Source of the DNA: Microbacterium bovistercoris
Lineage (GTDB): Bacteria; Actinomycetota; Actinomycetes; Actinomycetales; Microbacteriaceae
DNA length: 64,000 nt
Reading direction: 5' to 3'
NCBI RefSeq assembly: GCF_003387575.1
Contig: NZ_QUAB01000041.1
Coordinates: 62,001 to 126,000, forward strand
The stretch's first letter is position 1. Each line of letters starts with the position of its first letter. Below are positions 10,169 to 17,608 of this stretch, in pieces. Below the pieces are notes generated by a model. It was not told the origin of the DNA, made no database searches, and saw nothing but the letters and a program-made list of their open reading frames with translations. A program made the translations under genes and the position numbers.

Positions 10169-10980
10169 TGCCCAGTCGGCTCGCGGTGTGGGGCGACCCG
10201 ATTGCGCACAGTCGGTCGCCGCAGCTGCACGCCGCGGCGTATCGGCTGCTCGGCCTGGACTGGACGTACGATCGCCGGCAGGTGGATGCCGCAGGGTTCG
10301 GCGAGGCGCTGCGCGGGCTGGACGACAGCTGGCGGGGCCTCTCGCTGACGATGCCGCTGAAGGAACAGGCCTTCCGGGCGGCCGAGGAGCACGACAGGCA
10401 CGCCGAGCTGACCGGCGCGGTGAACACCCTGCTGCTCGGCCGCAGGCTGAGTGGCTTCAACACGGATGTCGGTGGACTCGTGGACGCCTTCACGGAGGCC
10501 GGGGTCACCGGCATCGGGAGCGCGCGGATCCTGGGGGCGGGGGCGACCGCGGCATCCGCCCTGGTGGCTGCCGCGGATCTCGGCGCCGAGCGCATCGAGA
10601 TCCGGGCCCGGCGCCCGGAGGCGGCGGTGCACCTCGTCGGCCTCGGCGAGCGGGTCGGGGTGCGGACGTCGGTGACCGCCTTCACCGAGCCGGCATCCGC
10701 TGCCGATCTCACGGTCGCGACGCTGCCCAGCGGGACAGTGCTGGACGACGCGACGGCTGATGCGCTCGCGGCGCACGGCGGCGTCCTGCTCGATGCGGCC
10801 TACGCGCCGTGGCCGTCGGCGCTGGCCGCGCGCTGGACCGGAGGGACCGTGCTCTCCGGTCTGGAGATGCTGCTGCACCAGGCGGTGCGGCAGATCCGCA
10901 TCTTCCGGTACGGCACGCAGGAGACGCTGCTCCCCGGTGAAGCGGCGTTGATCGAGGTAATGCGCTCAGCACTGTCCTGA
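10168..10980 (+). CDS. aroE: Shikimate dehydrogenase
   Basis: 270 residues. It reduces 3-dehydroshikimate to shikimate with NADPH, the fourth step of aromatic biosynthesis. The N-terminal substrate domain has [18 protein letters not shown] and [12 protein letters not shown] (catalytic Lys), then GAVNTLLL and [13 protein letters not shown] with the catalytic Asp. The nucleotide-binding Rossmann domain follows ([15 protein letters not shown]); its canonical GAGGA loop is changed to GAGAT. The C-terminus has [10 protein letters not shown]. It is the first gene of the aro cluster and its start overlaps the mltG stop. Confidence 0.93.
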   Translation: MPSRLAVWGDPIAHSRSPQLHAAAYRLLGLDWTYDRRQVDAAGFGEALRGLDDSWRGLSLTMPLKEQAFRAAEEHDRHAELTGAVNTLLLGRRLSGFNTDVGGLVDAFTEAGVTGIGSARILGAGATAASALVAAADLGAERIEIRARRPEAAVHLVGLGERVGVRTSVTAFTEPASAADLTVATLPSGTVLDDATADALAAHGGVLLDAAYAPWPSALAARWTGGTVLSGLEMLLHQAVRQIRIFRYGTQETLLPGEAALIEVMRSALS

Positions 10981-11000
10981 AGGCATGGGAGACTGGAGCA

Positions 11001-12227
11001 ATGCTCCGCGTGCTCACGGCCGGCGAATCGCACGGCCCCGAACTCATCGCCGTCATGGAGGGCCTGCCCTCCGGCGTCCCCATCTCGGCCGAGGGAATCC
11101 AGGCCGACCTGCAGCGGCGCAAGCTCGGCTACGGCCGTGGCTCGCGCATGAAGTTCGAGCAGGACGAACTCACCATCTCCGGCGGCGTGCGGCACGGGCT
11201 CTCGCTGGGCAGCCCCGTTGCGCTGCGCATCGGCAACACCGAATGGCCGAAGTGGACCGAGGTGATGAACCCGGCACCCGTCGACCTCACCGACAAGTCG
11301 CGCGGTCGCGGTGCCGCACTGACCCGTCCGCGCCCCGGCCACGCCGACCTAGTCGGCATGCAGAAGTACGACTTCGACGAGGCCCGTCCGATCCTGGAGC
11401 GCGCCAGCGCCCGTGAGACCGCTGCCCGCGTCGCCCTCGGCGCCGTAGCCCGGGCGTTCCTCTCCGAGCTCGGCATCCGCCTCGTCAGCCACACGCTGTC
11501 GATCGGGCCGGTGCAGGTACCCGACGGGTCCGCGCTGCCGACCCCGGACGACGTGGACGCGCTGGACGCCGATCCGCTGCGCTGCTTCGACGCAGCCACC
11601 TCCGCGCTGATGGTGGCCGAGGTCGATGCTGCCCGTAAGGACGGCGACACGCTCGGCGGCATCGTCGAGGTGCTCGCCTACGGGCTGCCTCCCGGGCTCG
11701 GCTCGCACGTGCACTGGGACCGTCGCCTCGACGGACGCCTCGCACAGGCTCTGATGAGCATCCAGGCGATCAAGGGCGTCGAGGTCGGAGACGGCTTCGA
11801 GACCACGCGCCGCCGGGGCTCCGCTGCGCACGACGAGCTGTTCGAGGCCGAGGACGGCATCACCCGCGGCTCGGACCGCGCCGGGGGGACCGAGGGCGGG
11901 ATGTCCACGGGGACGGTCCTGCGCGTGCGCGCCGGTATGAAGCCGATCGCGACCGTGCCCCACGCGCTCCGGACGATCGACGTCGCCACCGGCGAGCAGG
12001 CCACGGCGCACCACCAGCGCTCCGATGTGTGCGCGGTGCCCGCGGCCGGTGTCGTGGCTGAGGCCATGGTCGCGATCGAGCTCGCGAACTCGGTGCTGGA
12101 GAAGTTCGGCGGTGACAGCGTCGGCGAGACCCGGCGCAACCTGAACTCCTACCTCGAGGCGATCCCCGAGGCGCTGCGCACCGCGCCGGCGTCGGAGGCC
12201 GCCCTGATCGCGCAGGAAGAGGCCTGA
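11001..12227 (+). CDS. aroC: Chorismate synthase
   Basis: 408 residues, typical of the longer actinobacterial form. It converts EPSP to chorismate with reduced FMN, the last common step of aromatic biosynthesis. Signatures are the start [40 protein letters not shown], the RPRPGHADL block, [17 protein letters not shown], and [18 protein letters not shown]. The ATG has a weak GGAG six bases upstream. Twenty bases separate it from aroE, and aroK follows after a 6-base gap. Confidence 0.96.
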   Translation: MLRVLTAGESHGPELIAVMEGLPSGVPISAEGIQADLQRRKLGYGRGSRMKFEQDELTISGGVRHGLSLGSPVALRIGNTEWPKWTEVMNPAPVDLTDKSRGRGAALTRPRPGHADLVGMQKYDFDEARPILERASARETAARVALGAVARAFLSELGIRLVSHTLSIGPVQVPDGSALPTPDDVDALDADPLRCFDAATSALMVAEVDAARKDGDTLGGIVEVLAYGLPPGLGSHVHWDRRLDGRLAQALMSIQAIKGVEVGDGFETTRRRGSAAHDELFEAEDGITRGSDRAGGTEGGMSTGTVLRVRAGMKPIATVPHALRTIDVATGEQATAHHQRSDVCAVPAAGVVAEAMVAIELANSVLEKFGGDSVGETRRNLNSYLEAIPEALRTAPASEAALIAQEEA

Positions 12228-12233
12228 TCGCCG

Positions 12234-12755
12234 ATGACGAGCGCGGCTGAGCACCCGCTCACGCTGGTGCTGGTCGGGCCGATGGCCGCGGGCAAGACCA
12301 GCGTCGGGCGCCGGGTGGCACGCGCTCTCGAGGTGCCCTTCATCGACACCGACAAGCGCATCGTCGCCGCGCACGGTCCGATCCCGGAGCTGTTCGAGGC
12401 GCACGGCGAGGCGCATTTCCGCGAGCTGGAGCGCGAGGCGGTCGCCGTCGCGCTGGCCGAAGGCGGCGTGGTGTCGCTGGGCGGCGGCGCGGTGACGGAT
12501 GCCGGTACCCGGACGCTTCTGTCCGGGCATCCGGTCGTCTACCTGACGGTGAGCGCCGAGGCGGTGGCCGCGCGGATCACCGGCGGCGGGCGGCCGCTGC
12601 TGGCAGGAGAGGATCCGGTCGCGCGCTGGGAGGAGATCTTCCAGGCGCGACGCGGATGGTACGAGGAGGTGTCCGACCTGACCGTCGACACCTCGAAGCG
12701 TCCGATGCGGAAGATCGCGGACGAGATCGCCCAATGGCGGAAGGAACAGGCATGA
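12234..12755 (+). CDS. aroK: Shikimate kinase
   Basis: 173 residues. It phosphorylates shikimate at the 3-hydroxyl with ATP. The P-loop reads GPMAAGKTSVG at about residues 15-25, with Ala in place of the usual Gly before AGK. This is a conservative variant that should still bind nucleotide. The shikimate-binding segment is FIDTDKRIV, then HGEAHFRELEREAVAVAL and VVSLGGGAVTD. The LID-like region holds GGGRPLL. The stop overlaps the aroB ATG (ATGA). Confidence 0.94.
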   Translation: MTSAAEHPLTLVLVGPMAAGKTSVGRRVARALEVPFIDTDKRIVAAHGPIPELFEAHGEAHFRELEREAVAVALAEGGVVSLGGGAVTDAGTRTLLSGHPVVYLTVSAEAVAARITGGGRPLLAGEDPVARWEEIFQARRGWYEEVSDLTVDTSKRPMRKIADEIAQWRKEQA

Positions 12756-13831
12756 GCACCACGACGATCGGCGTCACCGGACGCGAGAACTACGGGATCA
12801 CCGTGGGGCGCGACATCCTCGACCAGGTCGCAGAGGCGCTCGATCCCGCAGTCCGCAAGGTGCTCGTCGTGCACCCGCCGACGCTGGCGGCGCGCGCGGC
12901 GCAGCTGCGCGAGCGTCTCATGTCGACCGGCTCGCTCGAGGTGCTGCTGGCCGAGATCCCGGATGCGGAGCAGGGCAAACGCGTCGAGGTCGCCGCTTTC
13001 TGCTGGCAGGTCATGGGTCAGGCCGACTTCACCCGCACCGACGCCGTGATCGGCTACGGCGGAGGTTCGGTGACGGACGTCGCCGGCTTCGTCGCAGCCA
13101 CCTGGCTGCGCGGCGTGCAGGTCGTGCAGGTGCCGACGACGGTGCTCGGGCTGGTGGATGCCGCGGTCGGCGGCAAGACCGGGATCAACACCGCCGAGGG
13201 CAAGAACATGGTCGGTGCGTTCTGGGCGCCGCGCGCGGTGATCGCTGACCTCGACGAGCTGACCAGCCTCAGCGCGAACGAGGCGACAGCGGGCTACGCC
13301 GAGGTCGTGAAGGCGGGCTTCATCTGGGCCCCGGAGATCCTCGACATCGTCGAGGCCGCACCCGAGCGCGCGATCGACCCCACCACCGACGAGTTCCGTC
13401 GCACGATCGAGCTCGCCATCGACATGAAGGCCAAGGTCGTCTCCGATGACTTCCGCGAGGCGGGGCTGCGCGAGATCCTCAACTACGGGCACACGCTCGG
13501 ACACGCCATCGAGCACGCCGAGCGCTACCAGTGGCGGCACGGCGCGGCGATCTCGGTCGGCATGATGTACGCCGCCGAGCTGTCGCGGCTCGCCGGGCGC
13601 CTGTCCGACGAGGCCGTCGACCGGCACCGAAGCATCCTCGAGACGCTCGGCCTGCCGACGACCTACCGGGCCGGTGCCTGGTCGCAGCTGCTCGCGACGA
13701 TGCAGCGCGACAAGAAGGCCCGAGGCGGCATGCTGCGTTTCATCGTGCTGGACGACATCGCGAAGCCGACCGTGCTTCAGGCGCCGGACGAGTCGCTGAT
13801 GTTCGCGGCCTACCAGGAGGTGGGGGCGTGA
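12752..13831 (+). CDS. aroB: 3-Dehydroquinate synthase
   Basis: 359 residues from the ATG that overlaps the aroK stop; an upstream in-frame ATG at 12656 would put 32 unrelated residues inside aroK. It converts DAHP to 3-dehydroquinate using NAD and a divalent metal, the second step of the pathway. GYGGGSVTDVAGFVAATW and VPTTVLGLVDAAVGGKTGIN bind NAD. The metal ligands are in EVVKAGFI, LNYGHTLGHAIEHAE and WRHGAAISVGM. The stop overlaps the following acetyltransferase gene by 4 bp. Confidence 0.96.
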   Translation: MSTTTIGVTGRENYGITVGRDILDQVAEALDPAVRKVLVVHPPTLAARAAQLRERLMSTGSLEVLLAEIPDAEQGKRVEVAAFCWQVMGQADFTRTDAVIGYGGGSVTDVAGFVAATWLRGVQVVQVPTTVLGLVDAAVGGKTGINTAEGKNMVGAFWAPRAVIADLDELTSLSANEATAGYAEVVKAGFIWAPEILDIVEAAPERAIDPTTDEFRRTIELAIDMKAKVVSDDFREAGLREILNYGHTLGHAIEHAERYQWRHGAAISVGMMYAAELSRLAGRLSDEAVDRHRSILETLGLPTTYRAGAWSQLLATMQRDKKARGGMLRFIVLDDIAKPTVLQAPDESLMFAAYQEVGA

Positions 13832-14352
13832 GCGTCGAGATCCGGCGGGTCGCGTCCGACGAGTGGGCCGAGGTGAAGGCGCTGCGACTGCGTGCCCTCG
13901 CCGACGAGATCGCGCACCTCGCCTTCCTGGACACCCTCGAGCACGCCTCGGCGCAGCCCGACGAGTTCTGGCAGGAGCGCACGCGCAACGCGGCGTCCGG
14001 CGACCAGGCGGCGCAGTTCGTCGCGATCGCCGAGGACGGCGCGTGGTTCGGGTCGGCGACCGTGCTCGACCATCGTGATCATCCGGGCTCGGGTCTGGTC
14101 GTCGGCGTGTACGTCGCCGACGGACATCGCGGGGCAGGCGCGATCGAGGCTCTCTTCGGCGCCGCGGCATCGTGGGCGCGGCAGACGGGGCGCACCGCGC
14201 TGTACCTCGAGGTGCACGTCGACAACCATCGAGCGCAGCGGGCCTACGAGCGCTGCGGGTTCGTGCGGACCGGCGAGATCACGCAGCTGGACAACGGCGA
14301 GGAGTACGTGATGGTCCGCGCGCTCGGCGCCGCTGATAGCGTGGGCGCGTGA
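13828..14352 (+). CDS. GNAT-family N-acetyltransferase embedded in the shikimate operon
   Basis: 174 residues from a GTG that overlaps the aroB stop (GTGA). The stop overlaps the aroQ GTG in the same way. The single GNAT domain shows GLVVGVYVADGHRGAGAIEA (acetyl-CoA pyrophosphate loop), YLEVHVDNHRAQRAYERCGF and a closing EEYVMVRAL. The substrate cannot be read from sequence; it may acetylate a small molecule or a protein N-terminus. Its tight coupling between aroB and aroQ means it is co-expressed with aromatic biosynthesis, but no pathway link is established. Confidence 0.85.
   Translation: MSVEIRRVASDEWAEVKALRLRALADEIAHLAFLDTLEHASAQPDEFWQERTRNAASGDQAAQFVAIAEDGAWFGSATVLDHRDHPGSGLVVGVYVADGHRGAGAIEALFGAAASWARQTGRTALYLEVHVDNHRAQRAYERCGFVRTGEITQLDNGEEYVMVRALGAADSVGA
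14337..14342 (+). promoter_or_regulatory. Internal -10 box TAGCGT, leaderless geometry for aroQ
   Basis: Inside the 3' end of the acetyltransferase gene, TAGCGT ends 6 nt before the aroQ GTG. This could give aroQ a second, leaderless transcript in addition to read-through. Confidence 0.4.
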
Positions 14353-14795
14353 CCCCGCCCCGTCGTCTGCTGCTCGTCAACGGTCCGAACCTGAATCTGC
14401 TCGGCACTCGTGAACCCGCCGTCTACGGCACCGAGACGCTGGCGGACGTGGAGCGGCTCACGGCGGATGCGGCATCCGCTCTCGGGTACGAAGTACGCGC
14501 CGTGCAGAGCAACCATGAGGGCGTGCTGATCGATGCGATCCATGCCGCCCGCGAGGACTGCGCCGGCATCGTCATCAACCCGGGCGGACTGACGCACACC
14601 TCGGTGTCGCTGCGCGATGCGCTCACCGGAGTCGAACTGCCCTTCGCGGAGGTGCACATCTCGGACGTCTACAAGCGCGAGGAGTTCCGGCACTTCTCGT
14701 ACCTGCATGACGTCGCCGCGGTGCGCGTGGTCGGCCACGGGGTGCTCGGGTATGCCGAGGCCGTGCGGGAACTCGTCGCGCAGCTGCCGGACTAG
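14349..14795 (+). CDS. aroQ: Type II 3-dehydroquinate dehydratase
   Basis: 148 residues, the normal size of the dodecameric type II enzyme, which dehydrates 3-dehydroquinate to 3-dehydroshikimate by trans elimination. Signatures are NGPNLNLLGTREPAVYG, the flexible lid with catalytic Arg/Tyr, QSNHEGVLIDAIHAA, INPGGLTHTSVSLRDAL, and the catalytic His in EVHISDVYKREEFRHFS. It ends the aro cluster and overlaps the convergent GrpB-family gene tail to tail by 4 bp (CTAG, serving as stop on both strands). Confidence 0.95.
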   Translation: MTPPRRLLLVNGPNLNLLGTREPAVYGTETLADVERLTADAASALGYEVRAVQSNHEGVLIDAIHAAREDCAGIVINPGGLTHTSVSLRDALTGVELPFAEVHISDVYKREEFRHFSYLHDVAAVRVVGHGVLGYAEAVRELVAQLPD

Positions 14796-15397
14796 ACCGG
14801 GATGCCGGCGGCATCCATGGCCCGGCCGATGATCTCGCGGAGCACCCGCTGCTTGCGGGCGTTGTACTCGTCGACCGTCTCGTGTGCGACGTTCGCCGCG
14901 AGAGCGGACTCGACCTTGACCGCCGCGTAGCGCTCGCGGTCAGCTGCGTCTGCGCGCAGATGGTCGCGCAGCACGGTGTGCCGCCACGGCTCGGGGGAGT
15001 CCGGCCCGAAGACATGCAGGTTCACGCTCGGCTCGGTGAGCTTGAGCATCCGATGCTCGTGCCACCAGGGTTCGCGGACGGTGTGCACCCAGCCGGAGGA
15101 GACGAGCGCGGGGACGTATCCGGCTTCATCCGCGGGGTCGGCGACGGTCAGATCGATGTCGATAATCGGCTTCGCTGCGAGGCCGGGCACCGACGTCGAA
15201 CCGATGTGCTCGACACGCAGAGCGCGGGGGCCGAGCACGTCGCGGATGCCGGCGGCGATCTGCGCGAATCGATCGGGCCAGGCGTCGTCGTAGGGCACGA
15301 CGGCGATCGGAGCGCGGCTCGGCGGCCTGAGGTACGGTGACTGCCCGGCGGGCGGCGAATCGTCGGAGAACGTGCGGAGGTCGGCGGCGATGGGCAT
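14792..15397 (-). CDS. GrpB/UPF0157-family protein (nucleotidyltransferase fold)
   Basis: 201 residues. After a poorly conserved N-terminus of about 30 residues comes the GrpB core: [40 protein letters not shown] (nucleotidyltransferase-like GS and DxD elements), [29 protein letters not shown] and [13 protein letters not shown]. The family is related to nucleotidyltransferases and often fused to dephospho-CoA kinase in actinobacteria; here it stands alone. Substrate unknown. Its TAGGCT box fits a leaderless transcript. Orientation is opposite to the aro and efp genes. Confidence 0.85.
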   Translation of the reverse strand: MPIAADLRTFSDDSPPAGQSPYLRPPSRAPIAVVPYDDAWPDRFAQIAAGIRDVLGPRALRVEHIGSTSVPGLAAKPIIDIDLTVADPADEAGYVPALVSSGWVHTVREPWWHEHRMLKLTEPSVNLHVFGPDSPEPWRHTVLRDHLRADAADRERYAAVKVESALAANVAHETVDEYNARKQRVLREIIGRAMDAAGIPV

Positions 15398-15403
15398 TCC
15401 GAG

Positions 15404-15409
15404 AGCCTA
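15404..15409 (-). promoter_or_regulatory. -10 box TAGGCT, leaderless geometry for the GrpB-family gene
   Basis: On the minus strand TAGGCT ends 6 nt before the ATG at 15397. Confidence 0.55.
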
Positions 15410-15435
15410 GCGCCGGCCGATTTGCGGGCATCGCG

Positions 15436-15441
15436 TAGAAT
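15436..15441 (+). promoter_or_regulatory. -10 box TAGAAT, probable efp promoter
   Basis: TAGAAT would start a transcript with a leader of roughly 70 nt before the efp ATG. It is divergent from the GrpB-family promoter about 30 bp away. No clear -35 is seen. Confidence 0.5.
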
Positions 15442-15514
15442 GGATGGTCGGCCGTGTTCTGCGCGCCTCCGCGCCCGGCCACTCACGTCAACATACGAAC
15501 GGACTTCCACCAGC

Positions 15515-16078
15515 ATGGCATCCACCGCAGACATCAAGAACGGCGTCGTCCTGTCGATCGACGGACAGCTCTGGAGCGTCATCGAGTTCCAGCACGTCAA
15601 GCCGGGCAAGGGCGGTGCGTTCGTGCGCACCAAGCTGAAGAACGTCGTCAGCGGCAAGGTCGTCGACCGCACGTACAACGCCGGCGCGAAGATCGACATC
15701 GAGAACGTCGACCGCCGCGACTTCACCTACCTGTACACCGACGGCGACGGCTTCGTCTTCATGGACGTCGAGGACTACGACCAGATCACGGTCGGCGCCG
15801 CGACGGTCGGCGACGCGAAGAACTTCATGCTGGAGAACCAGCAGGTCCAGATCGCTCTGAACAACGGCAACCCGCTGTACATCGAGCTCCCGGCCTCCGT
15901 CGTGCTCGAGGTCACCTACACCGAGCCCGGCCTGCAGGGCGACCGCTCCTCGGCCGGCACCAAGCCCGCCACGGTCGAGACCGGCTACGAGCTGCAGGTT
16001 CCGCTGTTCCTCGAGACGGGCACCAAGATCAAGGTCGACACCCGTACCGGCGGCTACCTCGGCCGCATCAACGACTGA
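15515..16078 (+). CDS. efp: Elongation factor P
   Basis: 187 residues from the ATG reading [10 protein letters not shown]; longer readings add Arg-rich leader with no similarity. EF-P rescues ribosomes stalled at polyproline. The KOW-like N-domain carries the loop VKPGKGGAF, with the tip Lys at about residue 32, and the two OB domains follow ([46 protein letters not shown]). In actinobacteria a PGKGP loop has been described as working without lysine modification. Here the last residue is Gly rather than Pro. No epmA/earP-like gene is nearby. nusB begins 2 bases after the stop. Confidence 0.96.
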   Translation: MASTADIKNGVVLSIDGQLWSVIEFQHVKPGKGGAFVRTKLKNVVSGKVVDRTYNAGAKIDIENVDRRDFTYLYTDGDGFVFMDVEDYDQITVGAATVGDAKNFMLENQQVQIALNNGNPLYIELPASVVLEVTYTEPGLQGDRSSAGTKPATVETGYELQVPLFLETGTKIKVDTRTGGYLGRIND

Positions 16079-16080
16079 CC

Positions 16081-16491
16081 TTGAGCGCACGCAGCAAGGC
16101 GCGCAAGCGCGCCCTCGACATCCTCTTCGCCGCCGACGTGCGTGGTGAGGAGATCGCGACGACGCTGGCCGCCGAGGCCAAGCGCGCGGCCAGCGAGCCG
16201 GCCCGTGAGGCCTCCTGGCTGTACGCGCGTGAGATCGTCGACGGGGTCGTCGACCACCGCGACGAGATCGACGAGCAGATCACCACGCACAGCCGCGACT
16301 GGAAGCTCGAGCGCATGCCCGCCGTGGACCGCGCCGTGCTGCGCATCGCCGCCTGGGAGATCCTGTTCAACGAGCAGGTGCCGACGGCCGTCGCCATCGA
16401 CGAGGCCGTGGAGCTGGCCAAGGAGCTCTCCACCGACGAGTCCGGCGCCTTCGTGCACGGCGTGCTCGCACGCCTCGCTCGCGCCGCCTGA
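16081..16491 (+). CDS. nusB: Transcription antitermination factor NusB
   Basis: 136 residues from a TTG two bases after the efp stop; no in-frame ATG or GTG lies near the conserved N-terminus, so TTG is the best start. NusB binds boxA with S10 during rRNA antitermination. The all-helical NusB domain is complete: SKARKRALDILFAADVRG, WKLERMPAVDRAVLRIAAWE, VPTAVAIDEAVELAKELS and the C-terminal FVHGVLARLA. The efp-nusB pair is conserved in actinobacteria, where pyrR usually follows. Here about 8.7 kb of other genes intervene. Confidence 0.94.
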   Translation: MSARSKARKRALDILFAADVRGEEIATTLAAEAKRAASEPAREASWLYAREIVDGVVDHRDEIDEQITTHSRDWKLERMPAVDRAVLRIAAWEILFNEQVPTAVAIDEAVELAKELSTDESGAFVHGVLARLARAA

Positions 16492-16503
16492 CGAGCGCCT
16501 TTC

Positions 16504-16535
16504 ACGACGCCCCGCGCATCAGCGCGGGGCGTCGT
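16504..16535. terminator. Bidirectional terminator between nusB and the DUF4349 gene
   Basis: A perfect 14-bp stem with a 4-base ATCA loop. The minus-strand stop codon of the DUF4349 gene lies in the loop, so the hairpin overlaps the end of that gene while following nusB by 12 bases. It should end both convergent transcripts. Confidence 0.8.
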
Positions 16536-17493
16536 GCTGCGCCTGGACGCCCTCGTCGGCGGGACCCGGGACCGATTCAGGGGGCGAGGTCGGTGCCGCC
16601 GCGGTTCCGGATGCCGCGGGCGTGGCGCCCGTCGGTGCGGATGCGCGGGCACGGCCCCGGCGCACCAGCCAGAGCACGACCAGGACGATCGCCGCGATGA
16701 CGACCAGCCAGGGAAGCAGGAACGCCAGCGCGATGCCCAGTGCGGACCAGAAGCCGACGAAAGCCGTCCATCCGGCAGCCATCGCCTGCAGAGGATCCTG
16801 CGGAGCCTGCGGTGTCGGCACGTACACCGAGGCGAACGTCACGGTGACGGTGGCCATGGCGACGCGGTCGTCCAACTCCCGCTTCTGAGCGGTGAGCGAC
16901 TCGAGCTCGGCCTGGCGCTCGGAGATCGCCTGCTCCAGCTCGATGAGGTCCGAGGTCTTCTGCGCGGTGCCGAGCCACTCCGTGTATCGCGCGATCGACG
17001 TGCGCAGCGTGGTGATGCGGGCGTCCAGGTCGCGCTGTGTCGCACCGACCTCCTCGGCGGAGAACGAGGTCTCCTCCAGCTCGCCCAGCTTCTTCAGCTC
17101 CGAACGTGCGTCGTCGAGGTCATCCGCAGGGATACGCAGCACGACCTCCGCTCGCGCAGCCTGCCCGTCGCCGCCGGCGGTGTCGTTGCGCGCGTCGACC
17201 CGCCCTCCGGCGTCGAGGGCGATCTCCGCCGCGTCGTCGGCCGCCGCGAGCGGATCGTCGGACGTGAGCAGCATCCGTCCGGTCGTAACGACCGATGAGT
17301 CCCGGTCCTCCACGGCACCCGGTGCCTGCTCGTCGACGGCACCACCGGCGTCCTGCCCGGACTGGACGTCCCGGCTCGCCGAATCGCCGGAGCCGCCGCC
17401 GGACGACCCGCCCATCGCCGTGCAGCCCGCGGCACCGATCGTCAGTGCCGAGAGCAGGACGACCGCCACTAGACCACGCCGCATCCTGTTCAT
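16519..17493 (-). CDS. DUF4349 lipoprotein with coiled-coil and C-terminal membrane helix
   Basis: 324 residues from the ATG at 17493. A GTG two codons upstream touches the -10 box and so cannot be the start. A signal peptide ends in a lipobox-like GAAGC, so Cys near residue 24 is probably lipidated. A Ser/Gly-rich linker follows. The DUF4349 domain at about 65-270 contains RAEVVLRIPADDLDDARSEL, a predicted coiled coil (ITTLRTSIARYTEWL to LTAQKRELDDRV) and VATVTVTF-like strands. One transmembrane helix near 245-285 precedes a basic Ala/Pro-rich tail. The domain is common in envelope lipoproteins of unknown role. Confidence 0.85.
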   Translation of the reverse strand: MNRMRRGLVAVVLLSALTIGAAGCTAMGGSSGGGSGDSASRDVQSGQDAGGAVDEQAPGAVEDRDSSVVTTGRMLLTSDDPLAAADDAAEIALDAGGRVDARNDTAGGDGQAARAEVVLRIPADDLDDARSELKKLGELEETSFSAEEVGATQRDLDARITTLRTSIARYTEWLGTAQKTSDLIELEQAISERQAELESLTAQKRELDDRVAMATVTVTFASVYVPTPQAPQDPLQAMAAGWTAFVGFWSALGIALAFLLPWLVVIAAIVLVVLWLVRRGRARASAPTGATPAASGTAAAPTSPPESVPGPADEGVQAQHDAPR

Positions 17494-17499
17494 AGCCAC

Positions 17500-17505
17500 A
17501 GGCTA
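17500..17505 (-). promoter_or_regulatory. -10 box TAGCCT, leaderless geometry for the DUF4349 gene
   Basis: On the minus strand TAGCCT ends 6 nt before the ATG at 17493, which decides the start in favour of that ATG over the GTG at 17499. Confidence 0.55.
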
Positions 17506-17608
17506 GGCCGGGTCCGCGGGCGCCGGGATCACGATCCGGCAAGGGTTGGGTAACGGCACGGCAACGGGCACGGCGGTCGGTGTCGGCAGGTGCTGGCAGG
17601 ATTGCTGC

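Noticed and set aside
12234..12300. aroK P-loop GPMAAGKT as a sign of inactivity
   Set aside because: The Gly-to-Ala change is outside the GKT core and all other shikimate kinase motifs are intact.
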